From CAZNMF01 sp035547155 (GTDB lineage Bacteria > Acidobacteriota > Vicinamibacteria > Vicinamibacterales > SCN-69-37), in contig DASZVJ010000085.1 of assembly GCA_035547155.1 (NCBI GenBank), positions 1 to 14,802 of the forward strand: a DNA stretch of 14,802 nt, written 5' to 3'. The notes beneath the pieces were generated by a model. That model was not told where the DNA came from and ran no database searches. It was given only the letters and a program-made list of their open reading frames with translations. Positions 1 to 6,791 of the stretch are shown here, piece after piece; the first letter of the stretch is position 1; each line of letters starts with the position of its first letter. The translations under genes were made by a program, and so were the position numbers.

Positions 1-1194
1 CGGCACGAGCACCCACGGCCGGTAGCGAACCGTGACGCCCTTCTGGCGCACTTTGACCGTCATGCGGAGCGGACGGCCCGTGCGGTCCTGCGCGGCGACG
101 TCGATGCCGAGCAGGTAGTACGCGGACGACTCGCGCGTCAGACGATCGAACGCCTGCTCGCCGCTGCCGGTCAGCACTTTCGAGAACGCGCCGCCCGCGG
201 CGCCGGTGAACAGATCGGCCCAGCGCTCGGCGAGATCCGCGTCGCGAGCGAGATTCACTCCGTTGGGGCGCTGCCGCTCCTCGGCGGAGAACGATGACAA
301 CACCGAGTTGTCGACGAAGAGCGTGTGCAGCGACACGTTCGCGCGCGCAGTCACTTCGCCGAGCTCGATCGGCAGGTTGCCGATGTCCGGCCTGCCGCCA
401 GGTCGATCCGTCGTCGGCAACCCCGCCGTGATGAGCACGACGACCTTGCGTCCAGGCACGACGCTCAAGCCGTCGACGAGTGCGCGCAGACTGCCCAGCG
501 TCGCTTGCGCCTGCGCCTCGAACATGCCGATGCGCGTCTCGATCTCCACTTTGAGGACCACGCCTGGACATTTGTAGCGGCTCTCAATCGCACGACGTTC
601 CTCTGGCGTGGCCGGATACCAGTCCACGAGATCCGAATTCCGGATGTTGCACTCGCCGGTCGGCAGCTTCTGACCGGTCACCTTGTCGAGCGCCGCGACG
701 ACTGACGCGTGATCCGTCGTCGGCTCGACCTTCGGTCCGAGCGGGTACGTGTACAGGCCGACGAGATCGTCGGCGTTCAGAGTGCGAATGAACTGCTGAG
801 CCGTGACGGCCAGCCCGCGCACGCCTTCGGGCCTGAACGACTGCGCGTCGACGGCAATCATGAACAGACGCTGCGGGCGATCGGCCGTCTGCACTGACGC
901 GCTCGTCGCCGGTGATGACGTCGTTGGCGAGGGCGGCAGAAGCGCGGCCTGACTGCCGGGACGAAAGACGACGAAGTCCGCGATCTGCACCGCGTGCTTG
1001 CGCCCGGCGATCTCGACGTCGAATTGATCGGGTGTCAGACCCGCGATTGGATTGCCGTCGCGATCGATGACGTCGACGTCGACGCGGAAGAGATCGGTGG
1101 AGGAGCGAATCGTCGGCGCCTGACCGGCGCACACGATGACTGAGGTGCTGAGAGCGAGGAGCCAGGCGACGAGACGTTTTGTCGACATCGGCAT
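1..1194 (-). CDS. VWFA-related secreted protein, TIGR03436-like (C-terminus outside window)
   Basis: The frame is open for 398 codons from 1194 to the window edge, with no stop, so the C-terminus is missing. Residues 7-25 look like a signal peptide (hydrophobic run, then CAGQA). Residues 37-76 carry the module typical of acidobacterial VWFA-related proteins (VDVDVIDRDGNPIAGL, then FDVEIAGRKHAVQIADF). A VWA-like fold starts near residue 110 (FMIAVDAQSF), but the metal-site motif DxSxS is degenerate (D116-A-Q-S), as is usual in this family. The last visible part (AYYLLGIDV, then VKVRQKGVTVRYRPW) matches the family's C-terminal strand region. The protein is probably exported; its substrate or partner is unknown. 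A second in-frame ATG lies at 1188. No clear Shine-Dalgarno is visible because a REP-like palindrome abuts the start codon. The family is confident; the role is not known. Confidence 0.85.
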   Translation of the reverse strand, partial: MPMSTKRLVAWLLALSTSVIVCAGQAPTIRSSTDLFRVDVDVIDRDGNPIAGLTPDQFDVEIAGRKHAVQIADFVVFRPGSQAALLPPSPTTSSPATSASVQTADRPQRLFMIAVDAQSFRPEGVRGLAVTAQQFIRTLNADDLVGLYTYPLGPKVEPTTDHASVVAALDKVTGQKLPTGECNIRNSDLVDWYPATPEERRAIESRYKCPGVVLKVEIETRIGMFEAQAQATLGSLRALVDGLSVVPGRKVVVLITAGLPTTDRPGGRPDIGNLPIELGEVTARANVSLHTLFVDNSVLSSFSAEERQRPNGVNLARDADLAERWADLFTGAAGGAFSKVLTGSGEQAFDRLTRESSAYYLLGIDVAAQDRTGRPLRMTVKVRQKGVTVRYRPWVLVP

Positions 1195-1252
1195 GTAGGG
1201 GCGGCCCCCCGTGGCCGCCCCCGACATCGGGCGACCACAGGGTCGCCCCTAC
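1195..1252. repeat. Head-to-head pair of REP-like palindromes (family A, copies 1 and 2)
   Basis: Copy 1 (1195-1220) reads GTAGGGGCGGCC, then a C-rich loop, then GTGGCCGCCC. Copy 2 (1229-1252) is in the opposite orientation with arms GGGCGACC and GGTCGCCC and ends CCTAC. The pair therefore makes two small hairpins and can also form one larger inverted repeat, like the paired REPs called BIMEs in enterobacteria. It fills the gap between the ThuA gene stop (1254) and the VWFA gene start (1194) almost exactly. Confidence 0.9.
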
Positions 1253-1253
1253 G

Positions 1254-2321
1254 TCATTTCTTCGGCGAATCGTCCGCCTGGAGATCGCCCAGCGCGTACT
1301 GCGTGCCGGCGAGGATGTGCTCCAGCATCGGGCGCAGCTTGTAGATCGACTCGTGGTGGCCGAGCAGCTCGACGAACACGCGGCCGTTGCCTTCCTTCTG
1401 GATGTAGCTCAGCACGTAGTCGCCGTCAGTGCGCTTGCCCTGCGCGGCTTCCTGCGCCTTCACTTCGGCCGGCATCTTCGCGTAGTCGATGCTCGTGAGC
1501 ACGTGCGCCTTGCTGCGGTTCCACGAGCTCATCGCGTACGTGTAGACCTCGTCGACGATCGCGAGCGTATCGGCGCCGGCGGGCGTGCGCGGGCCGCCGC
1601 CGCGTCCGGCGCGCGTGAACGGCGCGTTGATCGGGTTGTCGACGTCCTCGACCTTCATCACGATCTGCGTCGGGTACAGCCAGTGCCACTTGAAGTAGCC
1701 GTTGATCATCTGGTTGAACTCCGGCCAGAGCGGATCGCCGCCGTTGCCTTCGCTGTGGTACGAGTCGGTGCCCGCGTGGATCGCGATGAGGCCCTTGCCG
1801 CCGCGCACGAAATCGAGCAGCGCCTTCTTGCGCGCAGCCGTCACCGTCGGATTGTCTGGATCGTCGAGGAACGTGCCCGTCGTGCTGTCGAGCACGATCG
1901 CGTCGTACTGCTGCAGGTTCTCCGCCGTGATGTCCGCGGCCGTGTAGGTGATGACCGTGTTCCACGCGCCGGTCTTGTTGCCGAGCGCTTCGAACGTGCG
2001 CGCCGCGAGCGGGATCGACGAATGCACGAAGCCTTGCGCCTTGCCGAGCACGAGCAGCCGGCGGGGCTGCTTCGGCGTGGCCGGCGCCGTGTCCGGCAGC
2101 GCCGACAGCATCTGCGCGACGTCTTCCACGCGCGGCACTTGATTCTGGGGGCCGCGTGCGCCTCCGCCGAACCCGCCCGCGCGTCCCGCGCCGCGGCCGG
2201 CGCCTGGCGCCGGGGCCTGCGGGGCGGCCGGCTGCTGCGCCTGCACGATGAGCGCGCCCGCGCACAATGCGACCGCGCACGCGCCTGCGACGCGCGCGGT
2301 TCTCGATCCTGTCCGTGTCAT
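1254..2321 (-). CDS. Secreted ThuA-domain protein
   Basis: A protein of 355 residues. The start at 2321 is chosen over an ATG 22 codons upstream because GGAGGAGA sits 7 nt before it and because it opens a signal peptide (MTRTGSRTAR, hydrophobic run to about residue 27, then AQA-like cleavage region). Residues 30-60 are a Pro/Ala/Gly-rich linker. The ThuA-like (class I glutamine amidotransferase-like fold) domain runs from about residue 87 to the end: RRLLVLGKAQGFVHSS, YDAIVLDSTTGTF, a GGKGLIAIHAGTDSYH segment at 174-189, and a late VFVELLGHHESIY segment. ThuA was named from trehalose utilisation, and relatives are often near glycoside-degradation genes, but the reaction is unproven and no sugar gene is next to it here. 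It has its own ribosome binding site and is separated from the upstream gene by 138 bp containing a repeat, so it may be transcribed independently. Confidence 0.85.
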   Translation of the reverse strand: MTRTGSRTARVAGACAVALCAGALIVQAQQPAAPQAPAPGAGRGAGRAGGFGGGARGPQNQVPRVEDVAQMLSALPDTAPATPKQPRRLLVLGKAQGFVHSSIPLAARTFEALGNKTGAWNTVITYTAADITAENLQQYDAIVLDSTTGTFLDDPDNPTVTAARKKALLDFVRGGKGLIAIHAGTDSYHSEGNGGDPLWPEFNQMINGYFKWHWLYPTQIVMKVEDVDNPINAPFTRAGRGGGPRTPAGADTLAIVDEVYTYAMSSWNRSKAHVLTSIDYAKMPAEVKAQEAAQGKRTDGDYVLSYIQKEGNGRVFVELLGHHESIYKLRPMLEHILAGTQYALGDLQADDSPKK

Positions 2322-2325
2322 GACG

Positions 2326-2333
2326 TCTCCTCC
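2326..2333 (-). promoter_or_regulatory. Shine-Dalgarno of the ThuA-domain gene
   Basis: On the minus strand the sequence GGAGGAGA ends 4 nt before the ATG at 2321, with the GGAGG core 7 nt away. This strong site decides the start against the longer upstream reading frame. Confidence 0.8.
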
Positions 2334-2385
2334 AAGGGGCCGAAACGCTGGATTGTCCGGGAACGTGACGATATCACTGGTGCTC

Positions 2386-2451
2386 AAACTTCGAAGTTCG
2401 CCCCTCGACGGGCTCGGGGCGACGTGAGCGAAAGTCGAACGTCGAAGTTGA
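2386..2451. repeat. Dispersed hairpin repeat, family B copy 1
   Basis: The element has an inner stem CGCCCC / GGGGCG (2399-2404 and 2416-2421) around an 11-nt loop TCGACGGGCTC. An outer stem pairs CTTCGAAGTTCG (2389-2400) with CGAACGTCGAAG (2436-2447), with one mismatch; inner and outer stems share two bases and would compete there. A related copy in the same orientation lies at 11536-11600. It lies just downstream of the stop of the 111-residue gene and could act as a 3' hairpin of that operon; no U-tract follows. Confidence 0.8.
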
Positions 2452-2459
2452 CGTCGCTT

Positions 2460-2795
2460 TTATCTCACTAAATAAATCCCGTCGTTCTCGAGCGTCAGCT
2501 CGACGCCCGCCGCTTTCGCCGCTTCCTGCAGCGCCGCCGGCAGCATGACGGTCGGATCGGTCGACACCTGCAGCCGCCGCATCAGACCGTCGCCCTTCTT
2601 GTCGCCGGCCGTCAGCGTCACCTTCAGGCCGCGCCGCTTGCATTTGACGACCGTCCCGTCCTCGAGCGTCGTGTTCATCGGTTTCAGGAACGCGTCGATG
2701 TAGTGGACGCCGATGCCGGACTTGTCGTCCGTCTTCTCCGGCAGCTTGTCGATCGCCGCCGCGTTGATGTCGCAAATCTTCGTTTTCACGCTCAT
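2460..2795 (-). CDS. Unknown 111-residue protein coupled to the homocysteine methyltransferase gene
   Basis: I do not recognise the family. The protein is small, soluble-looking and mixed alpha/beta, with no signal peptide or membrane segment. It begins MSVKTKICDINAAAIDKLPEK and ends LTLENDGIYLVR. The start ATG overlaps the stop of the upstream methyltransferase gene (ATGA, 2792-2795), so translation is almost certainly coupled and the two products probably act together. The purine-rich GAGAGG lies directly against this ATG; a GTG two codons later would have better spacing, but the overlap favours the ATG. Only one cysteine is present (Cys8), so a metal cluster of its own is unlikely. It is the last gene of the corrinoid operon. 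A role as a subunit or chaperone of the methyltransferase is a guess from position only. Confidence 0.75.
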   Translation of the reverse strand: MSVKTKICDINAAAIDKLPEKTDDKSGIGVHYIDAFLKPMNTTLEDGTVVKCKRRGLKVTLTAGDKKGDGLMRRLQVSTDPTVMLPAALQEAAKAAGVELTLENDGIYLVR

Positions 2796-3703
2796 CCTCT
2801 CTTCGCCAGATAGCGATCGATCGCCTGCCGGAACGCGCGGATGTGCTCCGGCGTGCTGCCGCAGCACGCGCCGATGATGTTCGCGCCCGCGTCGAGCAGC
2901 GGCTCCACGCCGGTCACCATCTGATCCGGCGTCTCGTCGTAGATGACTTTCATGTTCACCAGCTTCGGCTGGCCCGCGTTCGGCTGCGCCATCACCGGCA
3001 AATCCGTCGCACGGCGATAGCGTTCCACCGCTTCTCTCGCGCGCGCCATGTCCATGCGCGTGCCGCAGTTCAGCGCGACGATGTCAGCGCCGTGTTCCTG
3101 CATGAATTCGGCGGCGCGCTCGGGATCGATGCCCATCATCGTGCGGAACGTCGATCCGTCCAGCGTGACGTCGTACGCCATCGATCCGATCACGCACGGC
3201 GCGCCGGCCTCTTTCGCGGCGGTGATCGCGATGTCGAGCTCCTCGAGCGACGTCTGCGTCTCGATGATGATCGCGTCCGCGCCCGCGTCGACCAGCGCCT
3301 TCGCCTGCTCGGTGAACGCCTCGCGCACCTGCGCTTCAGTGAAGTCGCCGTACGGCTCCATCAGCCCGCCGAACGGGCCGATGTCGCCGAGCACGTAACC
3401 TTCGCGTCCGCCGAACGCCTCGCGCGTGATCGCCACGGCCGCCGCGTTGATGTCCGTGACGCGATCCGCTTCGCCGTGCCGGTTGAGCATGATGCGGCTG
3501 CCGCCGAACGTGTTCGTGATGATGCAGTCGGACCCGGCCTCCGCATAGCGCCGCTGGATCGCGAGCACGCGATCGGGATGCGACAGATTCCACGCCTCGC
3601 CGCAGTTGCCCTGTTCGAGCCCGGCGAACATGAGCTGCGTCCCCATCGCCCCGTCGCCGAGCAGCGGGCGCGTTTTGATCACGTCGAGCAGCGGTCGTCT
3701 CAC
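2792..3703 (-). CDS. Homocysteine S-methyltransferase family protein (MetH N-terminal domain type)
   Basis: A protein of 303 residues starting at GTG 3703, which has GAGGAG 5 nt upstream; the longer frame to 3754 reads into a hairpin repeat and has no such support. It is a TIM-barrel zinc-thiolate methyltransferase. The family motif GDGAMGTQL is at 16-24. The three zinc cysteines expected for homocysteine-binding domains are present: Cys213 (ALNCGT) and Cys280-Cys281 (GACCGSTPEH). Its size fits a stand-alone homocysteine domain, with no pterin, cobalamin or activation domain fused. Within the operon it is the likely methyl acceptor enzyme, taking the methyl group from the separate corrinoid protein (7049-7693) to homocysteine or a related thiol. 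It could instead use S-methylmethionine or betaine like free-standing BHMT/MmuM enzymes; the corrinoid neighbours make that less likely. The downstream gene overlaps by 4 nt. Confidence 0.85.
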   Translation of the reverse strand: MRRPLLDVIKTRPLLGDGAMGTQLMFAGLEQGNCGEAWNLSHPDRVLAIQRRYAEAGSDCIITNTFGGSRIMLNRHGEADRVTDINAAAVAITREAFGGREGYVLGDIGPFGGLMEPYGDFTEAQVREAFTEQAKALVDAGADAIIIETQTSLEELDIAITAAKEAGAPCVIGSMAYDVTLDGSTFRTMMGIDPERAAEFMQEHGADIVALNCGTRMDMARAREAVERYRRATDLPVMAQPNAGQPKLVNMKVIYDETPDQMVTGVEPLLDAGANIIGACCGSTPEHIRAFRQAIDRYLAKRG

Positions 3704-3708
3704 ATCGT

Positions 3709-3714
3709 CTCCTC
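3709..3714 (-). promoter_or_regulatory. Shine-Dalgarno fixing a GTG start
   Basis: On the minus strand GAGGAG is followed by 5 nt and then GTG (3703). A nearer ATG is out of frame and closed at once by TGA, so the GTG is the sensible start of the homocysteine methyltransferase gene. Confidence 0.7.
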
Positions 3715-3717
3715 GTT

Positions 3718-3737
3718 GCCGGGTCTGAAGACCCGGC
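3718..3737. repeat. Perfect 8-bp stem hairpin, family C copy 1
   Basis: GCCGGGTC and GACCCGGC enclose a TGAA tetraloop. A near-identical copy in the opposite orientation lies at 9089-9108. Here it sits in the leader between the stop of the activator gene and the ribosome binding site of the homocysteine methyltransferase gene, next to a family A palindrome. It may affect expression of the last two genes of the operon. Confidence 0.8.
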
Positions 3738-3742
3738 AGGCC

Positions 3743-3767
3743 GGGCGGCCACAAGGGCCGCCCCTAC
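3743..3767 (-). repeat. REP-like palindrome, family A copy 3
   Basis: Read on the minus strand this is an exact match to the most common 25-nt form also found at 8842-8866 and 9042-9066. Arms GGGCGGCC (3743-3750) and GGCCGCCC (3756-3763) enclose a 5-nt loop, and the tail is CTAC. Confidence 0.9.
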
Positions 3768-3780
3768 GTAGGACGTCGTC

Positions 3781-3876
3781 GTCCCCTCGTCCCCTCGTCC
3801 CCTCGTCCCCTCGTCCCTTCGCCCCTTCGCCCCCTGGTCCCCTGGTCCCTTGGTCCCTTGGTCCCTTGGTCCCGTC
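3781..3876. repeat. Octanucleotide tandem array, 12 units
   Basis: Twelve contiguous 8-bp units run from GTCCCCTC (four identical) through GTCCCTTC, GCCCCTTC, GCCCCCTG and GTCCCCTG to GTCCCTTG (three identical) and end at GTCCCGTC. The gradual change of unit type along the array suggests expansion by slippage. The last unit runs into the stop codon (TAG, 3876-3878) of the activator gene, so the array has grown directly against the coding end. Loss of that stop would add a Gly/Arg/Lys-rich tail. Confidence 0.9.
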
Positions 3877-5141
3877 TATCCTTTGCCGTCGCCGCGCGCG
3901 AGCGCGAAATGAATCGTCTCCAGCACGAGCCCCCACTTGTACGTGCGGCTGTTCGGCTCGCAGTAGCAGCCCGCCGACGAAGGGATGCGCGTCCACGTGA
4001 GGACGTCGTTCAACGGCCGTCCGGCGAGCGGACGCTCGTCGCGAATCGCTGGCATCAGCGTCGCGGCCGAGCTCAGATAACGGCACATGTGCATGTGGCC
4101 GCGATCGCCCGGCGCCGGCTCGCAGCGCTGCTCGAGAATCGGATAGCCCTCGACCCGCGGGCCCAGCGTCACATGGTAATGAAATTCGAGCGGCCGGCCC
4201 ATGTTCGTGCAGGTCGTGCCCTCGTACCGGAACAGCGCGCCAATCGACCCATCGTCATTGCGCGTGAGTGACAGCCGCTCGTCGGTCCAACGCCGCAGCG
4301 CTTTGAGATTGACGCTGTAGCGCGCGTCGACGTCGAGCGCCGGCGCGGCCGCTTGTGCGCTCGATGCCGCATCCGCACCGGCCGCGACCATCGTCATCTC
4401 CGGATCGGCCGTCGATGGCGTGCGGCGATAGGGCGCGCGCCGGTACTGACACGGCGCGAACGAGCAGTTCTCGCACGGGACGAGATCCGTCAGCCGCCGC
4501 ACGCGATCGGACAAGCGCGTCAGCGCGAACACAGCCAACAGCGATTTCTTCGGCCGCAGCATGCCCGTCTCGAGTGCTTCGATCGGCAGAGGTCCGCCGC
4601 TCGCTCGGCCGGCGTTGATCGTCTCGAGCAATCGCGCCTGCTCGCCGATCGTCCAGTCCGGATAGCCAGGACTGTCGTGCGGCATCACGGCAAGGCCCTG
4701 TCCGTCTGCCCACGCGCACAGCCGCGCGCCCGTCATCGTGATCAGATGCTCGACGACGGCGGAGCCGTAGACTTCGAGGAAGAAATATTCGTCGGGCTTG
4801 CCGTCCTGCCAGAGCCGCTGCGCTTCGTCTTCCAACTCTGCGCCCGCGCTCACCGCCGCCAGCACCGCATCGTCGGCTGCGGCTTCGCGCTGCGCTTTGG
4901 CGAGACGCGCGCTGGTGAACGGGACGTCGCCGACGCGCACGCCGTCAGCGCCGGCGTCGAGGCGTCCGACCTGCCGCACGTAGATCCACGGACGGCCGTG
5001 CGCGGCGTACCACGCGCGCGCCCAGTCGGCGAGCTCGCGCGCACGATCGGCGAGCACCCAGCCGCGCGGATAGCCGAGCAGGCGCACGTACTCGGCTTCC
5101 GCGACGTCGATCGCCGGCTGCGTGTCGTGCCACTCGATCAT
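3876..5141 (-). CDS. MetH activation-domain-like protein with Cys-rich C-terminal domain
   Basis: A protein of 421 residues. The start MIEWHDTQPA at 5141 overlaps the RACo-like gene stop by ATGA. Residues about 1-240 resemble the S-adenosylmethionine-binding activation domain of B12-dependent methionine synthase: FFLEVYGSAVVEHL at 120-132, the SPGY motif at 157-160 (PGYPACPDH in MetH), LRPKKS at 195-200, and a C-x2-C-x4-C motif with Cys223, Cys226 and Cys231 (CENCSFAPCQYRR) that is common in stand-alone relatives. An Ala/Pro linker spans 250-270. The C-terminal part (about 273-421) is not one I can name; it carries Cys311, Cys340, Cys353, Cys392 and Cys394, plus His349 and His351, and could bind a metal or cluster. 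Expected role: reductive re-methylation or reactivation of the corrinoid protein, or electron delivery to it. The N-terminal assignment is moderately firm; the rest is unassigned. Confidence 0.7.
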   Translation of the reverse strand: MIEWHDTQPAIDVAEAEYVRLLGYPRGWVLADRARELADWARAWYAAHGRPWIYVRQVGRLDAGADGVRVGDVPFTSARLAKAQREAAADDAVLAAVSAGAELEDEAQRLWQDGKPDEYFFLEVYGSAVVEHLITMTGARLCAWADGQGLAVMPHDSPGYPDWTIGEQARLLETINAGRASGGPLPIEALETGMLRPKKSLLAVFALTRLSDRVRRLTDLVPCENCSFAPCQYRRAPYRRTPSTADPEMTMVAAGADAASSAQAAAPALDVDARYSVNLKALRRWTDERLSLTRNDDGSIGALFRYEGTTCTNMGRPLEFHYHVTLGPRVEGYPILEQRCEPAPGDRGHMHMCRYLSSAATLMPAIRDERPLAGRPLNDVLTWTRIPSSAGCYCEPNSRTYKWGLVLETIHFALARGDGKG

Positions 5142-6781
5142 CGGTCCGCCGCGATCGTCGACGCGATCGGCTTGAACTGACAGCCGTCGACGAAGAAATC
5201 GAAGAAGTCCGGATGCGTCTCGAGGCGGCAGTGCTCGACGCGGCGCACGAGCGCCTCGAGCTCGCGGCGCTTCGTGATCGACAGCAGCGCGACGCACGCG
5301 CCTTCGATTGCCGCGTTGCCGACCTGCACGATCTTCCCGTCCGGCAGATTCGGGATCAGTCCGATGCGCTTCGACGCATCCTTGCGCAGGTGACGGCCGA
5401 ATCCTCCCGCGAGATAGAAGACGTCCACATCCTCGAACCGGATGCCGTACTCGTGAAACACGACCTGCAGGCCCGCAACGTTCGCGCCCTTGGCCTGCGC
5501 CAACTCGTTGACGTCACTCTCCGTGAAGTACACGCGGCCGCGATCGTCGAGATTGATTTTCGACGCCTCGTCCTCGAACCGTCCCATCTCGTTCATGCGA
5601 TCCGTTCGCAGCAGCTCGCTCAGCAGATCGACGAGCCCCGATCCGCAGATCCCTTCGGGCTCGCCGCCGCCGATGACGTCGATCGCGAACGCCTCGTCCG
5701 CGCCGATGCGCACGCCCTCGATCGCGCCGTCGAGGCCCGGCATGCCGCAGCTGATCGCGCCGCCTTCGAACGCAGGCCCGGCAGGGCAGGACGCCGCGAG
5801 CACGCGATGACGGTTGCCGAGGATCAGCTCGGTGTTCGTGCCGATGTCCATCACGGCAACGAGACGATCCTCATGCGCGACGTCGACCGCGAGCATGCAC
5901 GCGGCCGCGTCCGCGCCGACGTGGCCGCTGATGATCGGGCCGCCATACACGCGCGCCTTCGGGTGGATCGGCAGGAGCGATCGCTGGCCCGTCTGCACGA
6001 GGCTCGTCGTCGCGCGCTTGCCGTCGGCCATCTCGATCTCGGTGATCGATCGATACGGGTTCTGGCCGATCGAGTAGACGCTCTGTCTGAAGAACAGATC
6101 CCGCATCGTCGAGTTGCCGACGAGCACGACCTCGTAGATCGTGCGCGGATCGACGGGCAGCTCGTCGATCGCGTGCGACAGGTAGCCCGCGACCGTGCGC
6201 ATCAGCAGACGGCCGGGATGCAGCGTGTCGTAGTGGATGCGCGACATCACGTCCGATCCGCCGAAGCGCTGTGGATTCTCGAGCGACGCGTCCGCGACCA
6301 GCTCGCCGGTCTCCAGATTCAACAGGCGCAGCACGATCGTCGTCGTGCCGAGATCGATCGCGAGACCGTAGAGCGGGCCTTCAGCGCGATCGATTGGCTG
6401 TCCGTCGATCAGCACCCAGTCGCCGTCGCGCGTGACCGCGGGATCGAGCGACAGTCGCTCGCGGCTCGCAGGCAGCTCGAACGCCTGGCGCTCGATGCGC
6501 ATGTGCCCGCGCCGCATCGTGTGACAGACGACGTCGCCGGACGCGGCGGCGATGTGCGTCTGACATGAAAGTCTGAATCGTCCGTCGAGATGGTGCTCGG
6601 GCACCGTGCGCGGCGACAGCAGCTCACCGCCGCTCGTCACCTCGACGATGCACTCTTTGCATTTGCCCTGCTTGACGCAGGAGGTGGGGACGTGGACGCC
6701 GATGCGCTCGGCGGCCTCGAAGATCGACAGCGCGGGATCGGGATCGGCGGCGTGTCCGTTGATGGTCAGCGTCGCGGCCAT
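5138..6781 (-). CDS. RACo-like corrinoid reactivator (2Fe-2S ferredoxin plus ASKHA/DUF4445 ATPase)
   Basis: A protein of 547 residues from ATG 6781; the frame is open further upstream, but those codons overlap the preceding gene. Residues 1-95 are a plant-type [2Fe-2S] ferredoxin domain with cysteines 35, 41, 44 and 73 (C-x5-C-x2-C, then C). From about residue 138 the ASKHA-fold ATPase/DUF4445 region begins with YGLAIDLGTTTIVLRLL (first phosphate loop), with a second loop VAVMDIGTNTEL further on and the late FYLAGGFGRHL and VGNAAIEGACVALL segments. Proteins of this architecture (RACo, RamQ-type) reduce inactive Co(II) corrinoid proteins to Co(I) at the cost of ATP. Length is near that of known members. 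It lies two genes after the corrinoid protein, its expected substrate. The gap to the upstream gene is 10 bp and no good Shine-Dalgarno is visible; the downstream gene overlaps by 4 nt. Confidence 0.9.
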   Translation of the reverse strand: MAATLTINGHAADPDPALSIFEAAERIGVHVPTSCVKQGKCKECIVEVTSGGELLSPRTVPEHHLDGRFRLSCQTHIAAASGDVVCHTMRRGHMRIERQAFELPASRERLSLDPAVTRDGDWVLIDGQPIDRAEGPLYGLAIDLGTTTIVLRLLNLETGELVADASLENPQRFGGSDVMSRIHYDTLHPGRLLMRTVAGYLSHAIDELPVDPRTIYEVVLVGNSTMRDLFFRQSVYSIGQNPYRSITEIEMADGKRATTSLVQTGQRSLLPIHPKARVYGGPIISGHVGADAAACMLAVDVAHEDRLVAVMDIGTNTELILGNRHRVLAASCPAGPAFEGGAISCGMPGLDGAIEGVRIGADEAFAIDVIGGGEPEGICGSGLVDLLSELLRTDRMNEMGRFEDEASKINLDDRGRVYFTESDVNELAQAKGANVAGLQVVFHEYGIRFEDVDVFYLAGGFGRHLRKDASKRIGLIPNLPDGKIVQVGNAAIEGACVALLSITKRRELEALVRRVEHCRLETHPDFFDFFVDGCQFKPIASTIAADR

Positions 6782-6791
6782 CGCGGGCGCG

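Noticed and set aside
1195..1252. Rho-independent terminator after the ThuA gene
   Set aside because: Strong hairpins are present, but no U-tract follows and the same palindrome occurs inside coding sequence, so it is better called a repeat.
2843..4000. Long plus-strand reading frame opposite the homocysteine methyltransferase gene
   Set aside because: It is Arg/His/Ala-rich antisense shadow of a well-supported gene and runs through the octamer array; high GC makes such frames common.
3700..4086. Collagen-like Gly-rich protein encoded through the octamer array
   Set aside because: It is a frame created by the 8-bp repeat, overlaps two real genes and has no ribosome binding site.
5213..6568. 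451-codon plus-strand reading frame
   Set aside because: It lies wholly antisense to the RACo-like gene, whose motifs are clear, and its composition is that of a reverse-complement shadow.
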